Positions 44,960-54,097 of a stretch of 64,000 nt of DNA are shown in pieces. The stretch's first letter is position 1. Each line of letters begins with the position of its first letter. Position numbers and translations under genes: made by a program. The DNA is from Vibrio chagasii (lineage in GTDB: Bacteria > Pseudomonadota > Gammaproteobacteria > Enterobacterales > Vibrionaceae). Below the pieces are notes generated by a model. That model saw nothing but the letters and a program-made list of their open reading frames with translations, searched no databases and was not told the DNA's origin. The stretch lies in contig NZ_MSCI01000001.1 of assembly GCF_002954585.1 (NCBI RefSeq), forward strand, positions 558,001-622,000. The letters are read 5' to 3'.

Positions 44960-46645
44960 CTAAACACTTAATTCGTGTTCTGCTTTCTCGCCTGCTTCAT
45001 GCTTGTTCAAATCACTCTTCTGATTCAAGTCACTTTGTTCACTCAAACCATATTGCTCTTTGATCTGGTCAGCAATTTTCTCTGCGATCATGATAGTTGG
45101 TGCATTGGTATTCGCTCCCACGAGTGTCGGCATAATCGAAGCATCAATGACTCGCAAACTCTCCATCCCGTGAACTTTCAAATCTTTGTCCACTACTGCC
45201 AGTACATCATCGGCAGTGCCCATTTTACAGGTTCCTACAGGGTGGTACTGGGTATCGGAACGATTACGGATATCTTGCTCAATCGCCTTGTCATCATTGG
45301 CATCGACCGGATAAAAAGCGTCGCCACGAATATCATCGAACGCTTCACTTTCTAGCATCTGATATTGCTTCTTCCACCCTTTAATCATGATTTCCATGTC
45401 ATGCGGGTGACTGAAAAACGCTGGGTCGATCTTTGGTGGATCGTAAGGATCAGAGCTATTGAGTGTCACGGTGCCATGGCTTTTTGGCCTCAGCAACGTA
45501 ACATGTGAGGTAAAGCCATGACTAGTATGGATTTTTCTCGCATGGTCATCCACTACCGCAACGACAAATACAAACTCCAAATCCGGCACTGCGATATGAT
45601 CATCAGAGCAAAGAAAGCCAATACCTTCTGCAAAGTTGCTGCTCATTTTCCCACGGCGCTCTTTATGCCACAAAGGTAATGCTTTAGTCATTTCAGCGGC
45701 CATTTGCAACGAAATACCGAAGGTTTCTCGCTTTTCGCTGCACTTATAAGAGTGCACCAAATCGATATGATCTTGCAGGTTCTTACCCACTCCTGGCAGC
45801 TCATGGACTTGCTCGATACTATGTTCCGCCAACTCGTCTTTAGCACCCACGCCTGACAGCAACAACAGTTGAGGAGATCCGAAAGCCCCTGCAGATAAAA
45901 TGACTTCCTTGTTACATCGAATCTGATAGCGATTACCGTTAGAACCGTATTCAACTCCAACCGCTTTCTTACCTTCAAACAAGACTTTATGAGTCGTAGC
46001 TTTAGTTACGACAGTTAGGTTGGGACGCGATAGGTTTGGCGTCAAATAGGCCTTGGCTGCACTGCATCGTTCACCATTTAACTGAGTTACCTGAGTCGGC
46101 ATGGCACCAAACTGAGCGGCTCCGTTGATGTCTTCATTTCGCGGTACACCGATCGATTCGCACGCGGACAAGTAGCGCTCCAACATTGGGCTCGGTGATC
46201 TAAGGTTTGCCACATTCAAGGGACCTCCTTGACCATGGTACTCATCTTTGTGCACTTCGTTGTTTTCAGCTTTCTTAAAGTAAGGCAGGCACGACTCATA
46301 GCCCCACCCTGCATTACCTAAACTTTCCCAAGTGTCATAGTCATAACGATGCCCACGCGCGTACATCATGGCGTTAATAGAACTCGACCCACCAAGCGTC
46401 TTCCCTCTTGGCTGATAACCTTTACGACCATTTAAGCCCGGCTGTTCAACCGTCTCAAAAGCCCAGTTATTGAGTTTGGTCGGCATCATCGCCACAACGC
46501 CAACTGGAGTATGAATAAAGGGGCTCGTGTCTTTGCCACCAGCCTCGAGCAAACAAACAGTAGTATTTGGGTCTTCCGACAATCGAGAAGCCATCACACA
46601 CCCAGCAGAACCACCGCCTAAAATAATAAAGTCATAGTTATCCAT
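44960..46645 (-). CDS. GMC-family alcohol dehydrogenase (choline dehydrogenase-like)
   Basis: The protein of about 561 residues is an FAD-dependent glucose-methanol-choline oxidoreductase: FAD-binding IILGGGSAGCVMASRLSE at the start, GGSSSINAMMYARG near 90, and the catalytic segment YHPVGTCKMG near the C-terminus. It oxidises an alcohol to an aldehyde. With the upstream acyl-CoA ligase and the AraC regulator it suggests an AlkJ/AlkK-like alcohol or fatty-acid route rather than betaine synthesis, as no betB is adjacent. ATG 46645 with GGAGA upstream is preferred over TTG 46660. Confidence 0.85.
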   Translation of the reverse strand: MDNYDFIILGGGSAGCVMASRLSEDPNTTVCLLEAGGKDTSPFIHTPVGVVAMMPTKLNNWAFETVEQPGLNGRKGYQPRGKTLGGSSSINAMMYARGHRYDYDTWESLGNAGWGYESCLPYFKKAENNEVHKDEYHGQGGPLNVANLRSPSPMLERYLSACESIGVPRNEDINGAAQFGAMPTQVTQLNGERCSAAKAYLTPNLSRPNLTVVTKATTHKVLFEGKKAVGVEYGSNGNRYQIRCNKEVILSAGAFGSPQLLLLSGVGAKDELAEHSIEQVHELPGVGKNLQDHIDLVHSYKCSEKRETFGISLQMAAEMTKALPLWHKERRGKMSSNFAEGIGFLCSDDHIAVPDLEFVFVVAVVDDHARKIHTSHGFTSHVTLLRPKSHGTVTLNSSDPYDPPKIDPAFFSHPHDMEIMIKGWKKQYQMLESEAFDDIRGDAFYPVDANDDKAIEQDIRNRSDTQYHPVGTCKMGTADDVLAVVDKDLKVHGMESLRVIDASIMPTLVGANTNAPTIMIAEKIADQIKEQYGLSEQSDLNQKSDLNKHEAGEKAEHELSV

Positions 46646-48224
46646 TGATTGTCTCCGCAACTTCTAAAGGATGTAGCTCTCGCTTTAAGATTTTTCCTGT
46701 TGCCGTCATTGGTAGCGCACTACGAATGAATACTTTACGAGGGTATTTGTAATCGGCCAGTTGTTCACGACACCATGCCATTAACGCTTTGCTGTCACAT
46801 TGTGTATGTTCGTGAAGTACCACATGGGCATGAATCTCTTCCCCCAACTGATCATGATGTTCGCCAACCACAGCCACCATCTCGACATCCGGGTGACACA
46901 TCAACACTTCTTCAATCTCTCTCGGGTAGACGTTATAGCCGCCACGGATAATCATGTCTTTAACACGATCAACAATGAACAAGTTGCCGTGCTCATCAAT
47001 ACGCCCGATATCACCCGTTAAAAACCAGCCATATCTGATCGCTTCTGACGTTGCTTCTGGTCGTTGATAATAGCCTTTCATGACACTTGGGCTCTTTATA
47101 CACACTTCGCCCAACTCTCCCATTGCGACCGAGTTGCCTTGTACATCAGTAACCTTGATAAGATGTCCACACAGTGGTTGACCGACACTACCAGATAGTC
47201 GATCACCATCAATGTGATTAAAGGTCGCGACTGGCGCTGTTTCAGAGAGCCCGTACCCTTCCAATACTGGCAGTTCAAAGCGCGACTCAAACTGACGAAT
47301 CACCTCAATTGGCATAGATGCCCCTCCAGACACGCCTAACCTCAAGCTATGCTTAACCTGCTCAGAGCGCTCTAACGATTCCTCTCCCGCTCTGAGCAGT
47401 GCGATATACATGGTAGGAACGCCAGCAAACACGCTCACTTTGTGGTTAATGATCTGTTCAATCACTAATGATGGTTCGAAGCGTGGAATCAAGACCATAG
47501 TTGAACCCGTCAACACACTCGCATTCATCATTACCGTTTGACCAAAACTATGGAACAGAGGAAGTGTTGCCATTGTTGTATCGCTGTATTCCAATCTCAT
47601 CAGATACTGCGAGGACATTGCATTGGTTTGCATGTTGGTGTGAGACAACTCAGCCCCTTTTGGCTGGCCAGTAGTACCGGATGTATACAGAATGACCGCA
47701 GTATCATCTCCATGGCAGGCTATAGCTTCAAAGGTTTCTAAAGGTTGTCTCAACCATTCGGTTATGACTTCCTTCTTTTCAGCAGCTTCTTCAGAACAAG
47801 CATCACTGCCTGACGGGATTGGCATAGAGACAAAATGCTCACAGTTATTGGCCTGTTCAAAGCCTTGTAGCCCGTAACGCCCAATAGGAAGATCATCAGT
47901 CCCCTCAAAACAAAGGTAGGCTTTCGCGTCGGAGTCATTCAAGTGATAAGCAATCTCTCTCGCCTTGAACAACACGTTTAAAGGGACGACAACGCAGCCT
48001 GCTTTCAGAATTCCGTAATATGCGATGGGGAAATAAGTCACATTGGGACAAGACAGTGCAACCTTATCTCCTTTATTTAATCCAAGTCGCTTTAGATTTG
48101 CAGCGACCTTCCCTGCAAGTTGTTCCAACTGAGCAAAGCTGACTTCATCCGCCCCCATACGTAAGGCGGCTTTGGTTGGAAAGAGTGAAGCGCTACGTTC
48201 TAAGTTAACAGCAAGATTGTGCAT
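46638..48224 (-). CDS. Long-chain fatty-acid-CoA ligase family enzyme
   Basis: This 528-residue adenylate-forming enzyme activates a carboxylic acid with ATP and CoA. Motifs: P-loop YTSGTTGQPKGAEL, LPLFHSFGQT, LEGYGLSETAP, and the hinge region GWFLTGDIGRIDEHGNL with IIRGGYNVYPREIEEVL. The ATG at 48224 is chosen because AAGGAG precedes it; a frame extending to 48260 lacks such support. It overlaps the GMC gene by eight bases, so the two are coupled. Confidence 0.9.
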   Translation of the reverse strand: MHNLAVNLERSASLFPTKAALRMGADEVSFAQLEQLAGKVAANLKRLGLNKGDKVALSCPNVTYFPIAYYGILKAGCVVVPLNVLFKAREIAYHLNDSDAKAYLCFEGTDDLPIGRYGLQGFEQANNCEHFVSMPIPSGSDACSEEAAEKKEVITEWLRQPLETFEAIACHGDDTAVILYTSGTTGQPKGAELSHTNMQTNAMSSQYLMRLEYSDTTMATLPLFHSFGQTVMMNASVLTGSTMVLIPRFEPSLVIEQIINHKVSVFAGVPTMYIALLRAGEESLERSEQVKHSLRLGVSGGASMPIEVIRQFESRFELPVLEGYGLSETAPVATFNHIDGDRLSGSVGQPLCGHLIKVTDVQGNSVAMGELGEVCIKSPSVMKGYYQRPEATSEAIRYGWFLTGDIGRIDEHGNLFIVDRVKDMIIRGGYNVYPREIEEVLMCHPDVEMVAVVGEHHDQLGEEIHAHVVLHEHTQCDSKALMAWCREQLADYKYPRKVFIRSALPMTATGKILKRELHPLEVAETING

Positions 48225-48356
48225 CCATGATCTCCTTGTTTGGCTGGACCCAGCGGTCACATTCGCCTTAGACGTTTAATCGTTGTAATGAGTTTTGTCT
48301 TTGTTGCTACGGGAGTCGCATATTGGAGCGTCACGTTAATAAAAGTGATTATTGAG

Positions 48357-48407
48357 CAAAATGTTGGAAACGAACCAATGTGCAACTTGTGAAATTACAA
48401 CATTTTG
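48357..48407. promoter_or_regulatory. Ten-base inverted repeat, candidate operator
   Basis: CAAAATGTTG (48357-48366) and its exact complement CAACATTTTG (48398-48407) lie 41 bases apart centre to centre, about four helical turns, between the divergent ligase and AraC-type genes. This is a good candidate for binding by the adjacent regulator, possibly with looping. Confidence 0.45.
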
Positions 48408-48592
48408 ATAACATCCCGAACAGGTTTCAAAAAGACAAAAACCGGTGATATTCGGACACAACTCTAACAAGCCACGTAAAACTCTGAACTCACGAATAAA
48501 AATTTTGAATTAACTTGGGGAAGTGAGAACAAACGAGAAGCAAAGATGTTAAGAGTTCGGTTAAGATTACACACTTCAACAAGAGGAATTCT

Positions 48593-49624
48593 ATGGAATA
48601 CACCGCAGTCTATGAACCCGATATGCAAGCATTCGGTATTCTTGACCTTCAGCTACTGCATCGTTACATGTCACCGGCTCTCAGTATCGAAGCGTTGTTG
48701 GAAGGCAGTAATATTGATGATCTTCAGCTCAATACGCCAGATACTCACATTACTTTGGCGCAAAAGTTGGCGGTGTTCAGTAACGCACTAGCGAACACGG
48801 ATGAAGGCGGATTAGGTTTACGAGTTGGTCAGCAAGCCCGATTTAGCGACTTTGGAGTGTTGGGCTATGCGGTGTTCAGTAGCGAAACGCTGTTAGATGC
48901 TTTGCTGATCGGATTTAAATATTTGCAACTTGCCGGCCCCGTACTGAGAAAGACCATGTCTGTAGAGGATAACGTTGGGTATTTTCGCGCAGAACAACTG
49001 ATCGACTTAGACTCTGTGCTGCCATTTTGTTGTGAATATTGGTTTGCAGCGATCCAAAGCCTGTGTGAAGAAGTGCTGCAACAGCCCTTTCCATCACAAG
49101 TGATCCGCTTTCCTTATCCGAAGCCAGAGTACGGTGACCTTTATACAGAGGTTTTCCGTTGCCCTGTTGAATTTAATAGCGACCGCCTTGAATGGCAATT
49201 TGATGCGACCAGCTTGTACTCTCCTCTGCCCACAGCTAATACCATCACATTACAAATGTGTCTCAAGTCGTGTGATGACATGTTGGCAAAAGTGAGTGCA
49301 TCCACCAGCCTTAAAGAGAAAGTCTCTCAAATGCTACTTGAGAGGCCTGGATGCTACCCATCAATAGAATCGATCTCCTCAGAGTTAGGAATGTCTTCTC
49401 GCACTTTACGTCGCCATCTTAAAGCGGCCGATACGAGTTACCAGAAAATACTCGATCACGTTCGTTTCCATCTTTCTCGACACTATCTATCGTCGACAAA
49501 AATGAGCATTGAAGAGATTTCTGAACGTGTTGGTTTTTCTGACAGCGCCAACTTCCGTCACGCATTTCGTAAATGGAGTGGCAGCTCACCACGTCAATAC
49601 CGAAAAGACGCGCTCTTATCGTAA
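48593..49624 (+). CDS. AraC-family regulator of the ligase/GMC operon
   Basis: The 343-residue protein has an N-terminal Arabinose_bd-type domain (about residues 15-200, with GLRVGQQARFSDFGVLGYA) and a C-terminal double HTH (YPSIESISSELGMSSRTLRRHL, then ISERVGFSDSANFRHAFRKW and SPRQYRK). This architecture is shared with regulators of lipid and alcohol metabolism such as OruR/AlkS-context proteins. Transcribed away from the ligase-GMC operon, it most likely controls it. Confidence 0.85.
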   Translation: MEYTAVYEPDMQAFGILDLQLLHRYMSPALSIEALLEGSNIDDLQLNTPDTHITLAQKLAVFSNALANTDEGGLGLRVGQQARFSDFGVLGYAVFSSETLLDALLIGFKYLQLAGPVLRKTMSVEDNVGYFRAEQLIDLDSVLPFCCEYWFAAIQSLCEEVLQQPFPSQVIRFPYPKPEYGDLYTEVFRCPVEFNSDRLEWQFDATSLYSPLPTANTITLQMCLKSCDDMLAKVSASTSLKEKVSQMLLERPGCYPSIESISSELGMSSRTLRRHLKAADTSYQKILDHVRFHLSRHYLSSTKMSIEEISERVGFSDSANFRHAFRKWSGSSPRQYRKDALLS

Positions 49625-49742
49625 ACTGCACTTAAAATCTAATTTCAACGCTACAAATAAATTTGTTTTCACCCTCTTAATTAAATAGCCAATGAACAAG
49701 GGTTTAACGGCTTTTTGACCACATAAAATCTCGTAAAATGAT

Positions 49743-50010
49743 TAGGGCGTGTTGACCTATCGTGGTTAAATTTTGTTCGAGATAAAAGCATTTTAATCGC
49801 GGCGAGGGAGAAGTTGCCTAGCCACTCTAAGCAAATCTCCCTCAACAAAGAGTAAAACGCCTTTAGCCGAACCCTTCGGGCAGCGTTTGCTGGTCATTTC
49901 TACTACGTTATTGGCTTCTCATGTAGGCTAGCTACACATAGACGCCTCTGTCTTGTATAAATACCCAGCAACTCGCTGCAAAAATAAGCTCTAAAGATCA
50001 ACACGCCCTA
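49743..50010. mobile_element. MITE-like non-autonomous element
   Basis: A 268-base segment is bounded by near-perfect terminal inverted repeats: TAGGGCGTGTTGACC at 49743-49757 and the complement of TAGGGCGTGTTGATC at 49996-50010 (14 of 15). It contains no open frame of note, only internal hairpins such as around CCGAACCCTTCGGGC. A TA at each outer edge is compatible with a TA target. It lies between the AraC-type gene and the MFS gene and may influence the latter's promoter. Confidence 0.65.
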
Positions 50011-50152
50011 TATATCGCAACGGTATTTTAGTTTTGTTAGTCGACAAATTTCTTTTATCTTAACGACCATTTTTATTCGTTTTACCCAATTCAGTTTCTC
50101 CCCCATAGTCGCGGAAAATTCATCGTTTCTCACACTTTCGGAGGCTCCTGCA

Positions 50153-51304
50153 TTGGACAACATCCAACCAACAACTCGCATAACCGTTCCAGTTATTGCA
50201 CTGTCTTTCTACGCGATCGCTTCAGGCTACCTAATGAGCTCATTGCCATTAATGCTATCTGAATACGGCCTAGACAGTAATCTATCGAGTTGGTTGGCGA
50301 GTGCCTTTTATGCAGGGCTCTTAGCGGGTACATTATTGATTGAGCGTGCGATTGCACGTATCGGCCACAAAGACGCGTTTGTAATGGCACTGAGCGTGTT
50401 TATCGCAACGATCCTTGTGTTGCCTTTAATCCCACATCAAGCTGTGTGGCTAATCGCGCGCTTTGTTGCTGGTGTGTCGGTTGCCGGTATTTTCGTCATT
50501 GTTGAATCATGGCTAATGAGCGGTGATGAATCACAACGTGCAAAACGCTTAGCGATTTACATGTGTTCACTGTACGGCGGTTCTGCAGTTGGTCAGTTGG
50601 GTATTGGTTACCTAGGTATTACTGGCGGTGTACCATTTATTGCAATGTTCACTCTGCTATTTGGCGCGATCATTGTTTTAATGTACGGACAAGCGACACC
50701 ACCACAGATCCATGATGCTCAGTCTCTGTCTCTAAAACAGGTCAGCAAATTGAGCCACAGTGCGCTAATCGGCTGCATCGTATCAGGGCTTACACTGGGT
50801 GCAATTTACGGTTTAATGCCTGTGGAGCTAGAACAACGTAATATTGCGCACGAGGACATTGGCGGTTTGATGGCGTTGGTTATTATGGGTGGTATGGCTG
50901 TACAGCCAATGGTGACTTGGTTATCTCACCATGTAGGTCAAGTGTTACTAATGGCTCTGTTCTGCCTACTTGGCGTAGCAAGCATTGGCGTATTAACCAT
51001 TAATCATGATTTCTACGTGTTAGGTATGAGCCTATTCGTACTAGGCATGGCAACGTTCGCGCTTTACCCAATTGCTATTAACTTGGGCTGCCGTAACTTA
51101 GATCCAAGCTACTTAGTATCAGTAACTCAAATCATGCTGCTTTGCTACAGCATTGGCTCTGTTGCAGGTCCAATCGTGGCAGATAGCTTCATGGATTCAC
51201 AAGCAGGGTTGTTCACTTACCTGTTTGCATCGTTACTAGCGACGACGATTTACATGTTGATTGCGAGCCTTAAACGCTCTCACCTACAAGTTGCGGGCGA
51301 ATAA
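50153..51304 (+). CDS. MFS transporter
   Basis: The 383-residue inner-membrane protein has 12 hydrophobic segments and the layout of YcaD-type major facilitator proteins: SLPLMLSEYGLDSNLSSWLAS near helix 1-2, an RIGHKDAF loop between helices 2 and 3, and VESWLMS in helix 4-5. The substrate is unknown. The start is a TTG at 50153 preceded by CGGAGG nine bases upstream. It is the first gene after the MITE-like element. Confidence 0.85.
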   Translation: MDNIQPTTRITVPVIALSFYAIASGYLMSSLPLMLSEYGLDSNLSSWLASAFYAGLLAGTLLIERAIARIGHKDAFVMALSVFIATILVLPLIPHQAVWLIARFVAGVSVAGIFVIVESWLMSGDESQRAKRLAIYMCSLYGGSAVGQLGIGYLGITGGVPFIAMFTLLFGAIIVLMYGQATPPQIHDAQSLSLKQVSKLSHSALIGCIVSGLTLGAIYGLMPVELEQRNIAHEDIGGLMALVIMGGMAVQPMVTWLSHHVGQVLLMALFCLLGVASIGVLTINHDFYVLGMSLFVLGMATFALYPIAINLGCRNLDPSYLVSVTQIMLLCYSIGSVAGPIVADSFMDSQAGLFTYLFASLLATTIYMLIASLKRSHLQVAGE

Positions 51305-51406
51305 GTCATTACCTTGCTTTTGAGCGATACACTTAGGGGCTCTTCACTAAAGACAATACGTCCAAATGAAGTGCCCTTTTTTGTACACGATATTTAGAGG
51401 GTTACA

Positions 51407-51747
51407 CTAGGGTTGGAACACATAGCCTTCGCCAGTAATCGTTAGGATCAAGCCATCACCAAGAATAGAACGTATCTCTGAAATAGCGACAATCACTGAA
51501 GAGTTAGTGACCTTCTCACCTTCCCAACCGATTTTTTTAGCTGCGGCACACTGAATAGTTGTCCACGATGACGATTCATAGCAAGAATCATCTTTCTATA
51601 AGCCAATGGCATCGTTCCTACGATATAACCATTTTCCAAATTGCGTATGAGCTTGGTATTTAGCTCAATAACCTTACCGTTTACTTCCAAGACCTCGTTT
51701 TGTTCTTCACGTATACCGTCAATGACAGGGGAGTAGTCCGTATTCAT
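51407..51747 (-). pseudogene. ToxR-like winged-helix regulator with a frameshift
   Basis: The frame from 51747 reads a winged-helix start (NGYIVGTMPLAYRKMILAMN, RHRGQLFSVPQLKK) and goes wrong at the A7 run (plus-strand T run 51532-51538). With one more A it continues as IGWEGEKVTNSSVIVAISEI, then GLILTITGEGYVFQP and a stop at 51407. This is a complete Trans_reg_C-type DNA-binding domain of about 113 residues without a membrane anchor. One base is therefore missing in a homopolymer. Confidence 0.75.
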
Positions 51748-51890
51748 ATAATATTCCCTAACAGAGCAACTAACGACACAACTTTATTAAGACATGTGTT
51801 TAATAACGTCACTTATAAATGGACGCTTGAATTCGAAGATAATGAAAGATGCGTGTACGGTAAAGAGATTAAAAATTTATTATTAGAATA

Positions 51891-52124
51891 TTAACAGCAA
51901 GGTCTTAGCTCCAACAAATAGCCTTCGTTGGGTATGGTGCACAGGCATTTACAGTCTATCATTCCGCTGTTCTCATAGATTGCAACCAGTACTGACGCGG
52001 ATGTTACCGATTTACCATTATCTTCCTTTCTAACCAGTCTGGTTTTAGTATTCACTTCCCTACTGTTCACAACGATTTTTTGTTCAGTAGTAAAATCCGG
52101 CATATCTGTTACATCATGTGGCAT
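51891..52124 (-). pseudogene. Internally deleted winged-helix regulator remnant
   Basis: The 77-residue frame begins like its neighbour (EQKIVVNSREVNTKTRLVRKEDNG) and ends like it (SVTSASVLVAIYENSGM, then CTIPNEGYLLEL). The middle of the winged helix, about 40 residues including the recognition region, is missing, with the frame preserved. It is probably a decayed paralogue of the gene at 51407-51747 produced by internal deletion. It could still be translated but should not bind DNA normally. Confidence 0.55.
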
Positions 52125-52355
52125 TACTTACCTCTTATTTTGTGGTTCAACCATATCGATTTAACTAGGTATGGTCATAAAAGTGAGGGAAAACTACATA
52201 ACACCAACCTTGAAAAATACAGTAGATCTACTGCATTTCTTGGTTATCAGACAAGAAAAATAAACACGATTTCATATCATATTTAAAAGCGGGTTCAGAG
52301 CTAAATGGGCTCTTCATACTACCCTACATTTTACTTTATATTTCAGATCATATAG

Positions 52356-52760
52356 TTAGCTTGTGAGCCGATAATTCTTACGGTATTGACTAGGTGATAA
52401 GCCAAAATGTTTCTTAAAACGGTGAGACAAATTATAGGGGTCTTTATCAACGAGACGATTAGTAATCATAGATACTGACCAATCTTGTTGCTTTAGCAAA
52501 CTGGTCCTCGTAATTGATCCGCAAACTCCGATTGGCGTTGAGATTGCTTTCAGTTCTACCATCAACAAACAGACCCACTTCTCTTGATGCATCTTAAGGA
52601 TGTTGTTCTCGATATACTCTTCAGCTTTTGCCGTGTTGGTTATCTCTTTGTCTCCGATATAACGCAAGAAGTCTTCTGAGCTATATAACCTTTGGATAAA
52701 TTCAGCATCATCAGTTGTAATCATTCTTAATCTTAAACGAGCGGTTTCGACTGCCTGCAT
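52356..52760 (-). pseudogene. GNAT-AraC chimeric ORF
   Basis: The first part is the N-terminal two thirds of a RimJ-type acetyltransferase (ETARLRLRMITTDDAEFIQR, TPIGVCGSI). At about base 52500 it switches in frame to the end of an AraC-family DNA-binding domain (LLKQQDWSVSMITNRL, DPYNLSHRFKKHFGLSPSQYRK). Neither domain is complete, so this looks like a deletion junction fusing two genes. Start ATG 52760 follows AAGGAAAT; the open frame extends to 52826. Confidence 0.7.
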
Positions 52761-52856
52761 GACGATATTTCCTTGCTGAATACCATGTAAATATTGAGTT
52801 CTAGAGCTAAAATGATTATCCTCCACCGCCTAAACTAAATACAAGGCTATGCAGCA

Positions 52857-53060
52857 ATGAACCGTAAGAAAAAAATTAATCAAATTCTAAAAAAGAAGCA
52901 GAAAAAAGCGAATTCGAAACTGCATACAAGTAATAAGCCTCGCTACATTTCTAAAGCTGAACGCGCAAAAATGGAAGCAGAAGAACAGGCTCAAGCAGCG
53001 CAAACTGAAGGTGCTGTCGAAGCAACTGTTGAAGCTGAAGAAACTAAAGCAGCAGAGTAA
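52857..53060 (+). CDS. DUF2986 family small basic/acidic protein
   Basis: The 67-residue product has a highly basic N-terminus (NRKKKINQILKKKQKKAN), a short YISKAERAKMEAEE helix and an acidic Ala/Glu-rich tail. This matches DUF2986, found in vibrios and relatives; function unknown. The charge pattern suggests RNA or ribosome association, which is inference. A strong terminator follows. Confidence 0.7.
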   Translation: MNRKKKINQILKKKQKKANSKLHTSNKPRYISKAERAKMEAEEQAQAAQTEGAVEATVEAEETKAAE

Positions 53061-53113
53061 GATTAAGCTCTAACTGTGAATTCTTACCTGGCTTTTTGCT
53101 AAAAGGTAAGTAC

Positions 53114-53145
53114 AAAAAAGCAGCCTCTATTTAGGCTGCTTTTTT
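53114..53145. terminator. Bidirectional terminator
   Basis: A 13-base perfect stem (AAAAAAGCAGCCT / AGGCTGCTTTTTT) separates the DUF2986 gene from the metal transport cluster and has U-tracts on both strands. Confidence 0.9.
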
Positions 53146-53171
53146 GATCCTAATATATTGAATCTCGTTGA

Positions 53172-54095
53172 TTAGCCTTTAAATAGCTTAACTTCCCAAC
53201 GAGAGAATGGTGCTTGAGCACTGATTCCTGCTCTACCCCAACGATCAACTGAGTCCACCACTAGAATACGCTCATTAGGTACTAGAGATTTAATCAAGTT
53301 GCTCGGCTTTTTCGCTGTAACAAGCCATAGTGCATCATCTTCCGAAAACATCGCTTTAAGTTTCGCTTTGTCCTGCTCTGTCCATTCAAGCTCTGCTTTA
53401 AACATGCGGTCTTCAACATACAGTTGGCTACCAGATGCAAAATCTTCCAAGCTTTCCGAAAGCAAGAGTACTGAGTCCACTTCGTTATCAAGCAATACAG
53501 CTTGTTGCTTGTTAATCAGTTCGCGAACATCCAACATCACGCGCTGCAGATTACTATCAATAGCTTCAGCCTGCTCTGGCCACAATAACTTAAAGTCATC
53601 AGCCACAATCGCAGCCATGCGCGTTAAGTTGGTTGGGTTTAACCAAGCATACTTAGACACTTCGCCATTCGATAACGTAAGTGCTGCAACACCTTGTGCT
53701 CGAGGCGTAATCGCTTGAGCCACATCGACCTCAACCAAGCGGATATTACCTTGCCTTGCGTATACGAATGTAGGATCGGCTTGCCAAATCGATGACAGAG
53801 TCAGAGCAACGGTCGCCTTTTCGCCAGACTTAAGCACTTTGCTTGCTCCCTTGGTACCAAACCAATTCGGCAGACGATCAATACCATAGCGCTTTGGTGG
53901 CAGATACTCGGTCGTAATGTCAGTGCCTTTAGTTAGCTCTGTCGCTAATGCATAAGTCACAGGTGTACTCGTTAGAATATCTTCCGCATTCGCTTTAAGT
54001 GACACCACTGAGCCAGCCATTAACACACTACCAAGCACACCGACTTGCGCCGTTGCTTTTACTGAGCTCGAGATACGATTCATTAAAGAAGTCAT
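53172..54095 (-). CDS. ZnuA-like protein without metal-binding histidines
   Basis: The 307-residue exported protein has the order of cluster A-I substrate-binding proteins: two lobes and a long helix (NPTNLTRMAAIVADDFKLLWPEQ). It contains no histidine and no cysteine at all. At the usual PHxWLDP position it reads YAWLNP. It therefore cannot bind zinc or manganese in the normal way and may be a structural or regulatory partner of the transporter. It is the last gene of the cluster, two bases after the permease gene. Confidence 0.65.
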   Translation of the reverse strand: MTSLMNRISSSVKATAQVGVLGSVLMAGSVVSLKANAEDILTSTPVTYALATELTKGTDITTEYLPPKRYGIDRLPNWFGTKGASKVLKSGEKATVALTLSSIWQADPTFVYARQGNIRLVEVDVAQAITPRAQGVAALTLSNGEVSKYAWLNPTNLTRMAAIVADDFKLLWPEQAEAIDSNLQRVMLDVRELINKQQAVLLDNEVDSVLLLSESLEDFASGSQLYVEDRMFKAELEWTEQDKAKLKAMFSEDDALWLVTAKKPSNLIKSLVPNERILVVDSVDRWGRAGISAQAPFSRWEVKLFKG

Positions 54096-54097
54096 GA

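Noticed and set aside
49743-50010. Integron attC-like site
   Set aside because: The termini are simple inverted repeats without the R/L box structure of attC, and no cassette array is present.
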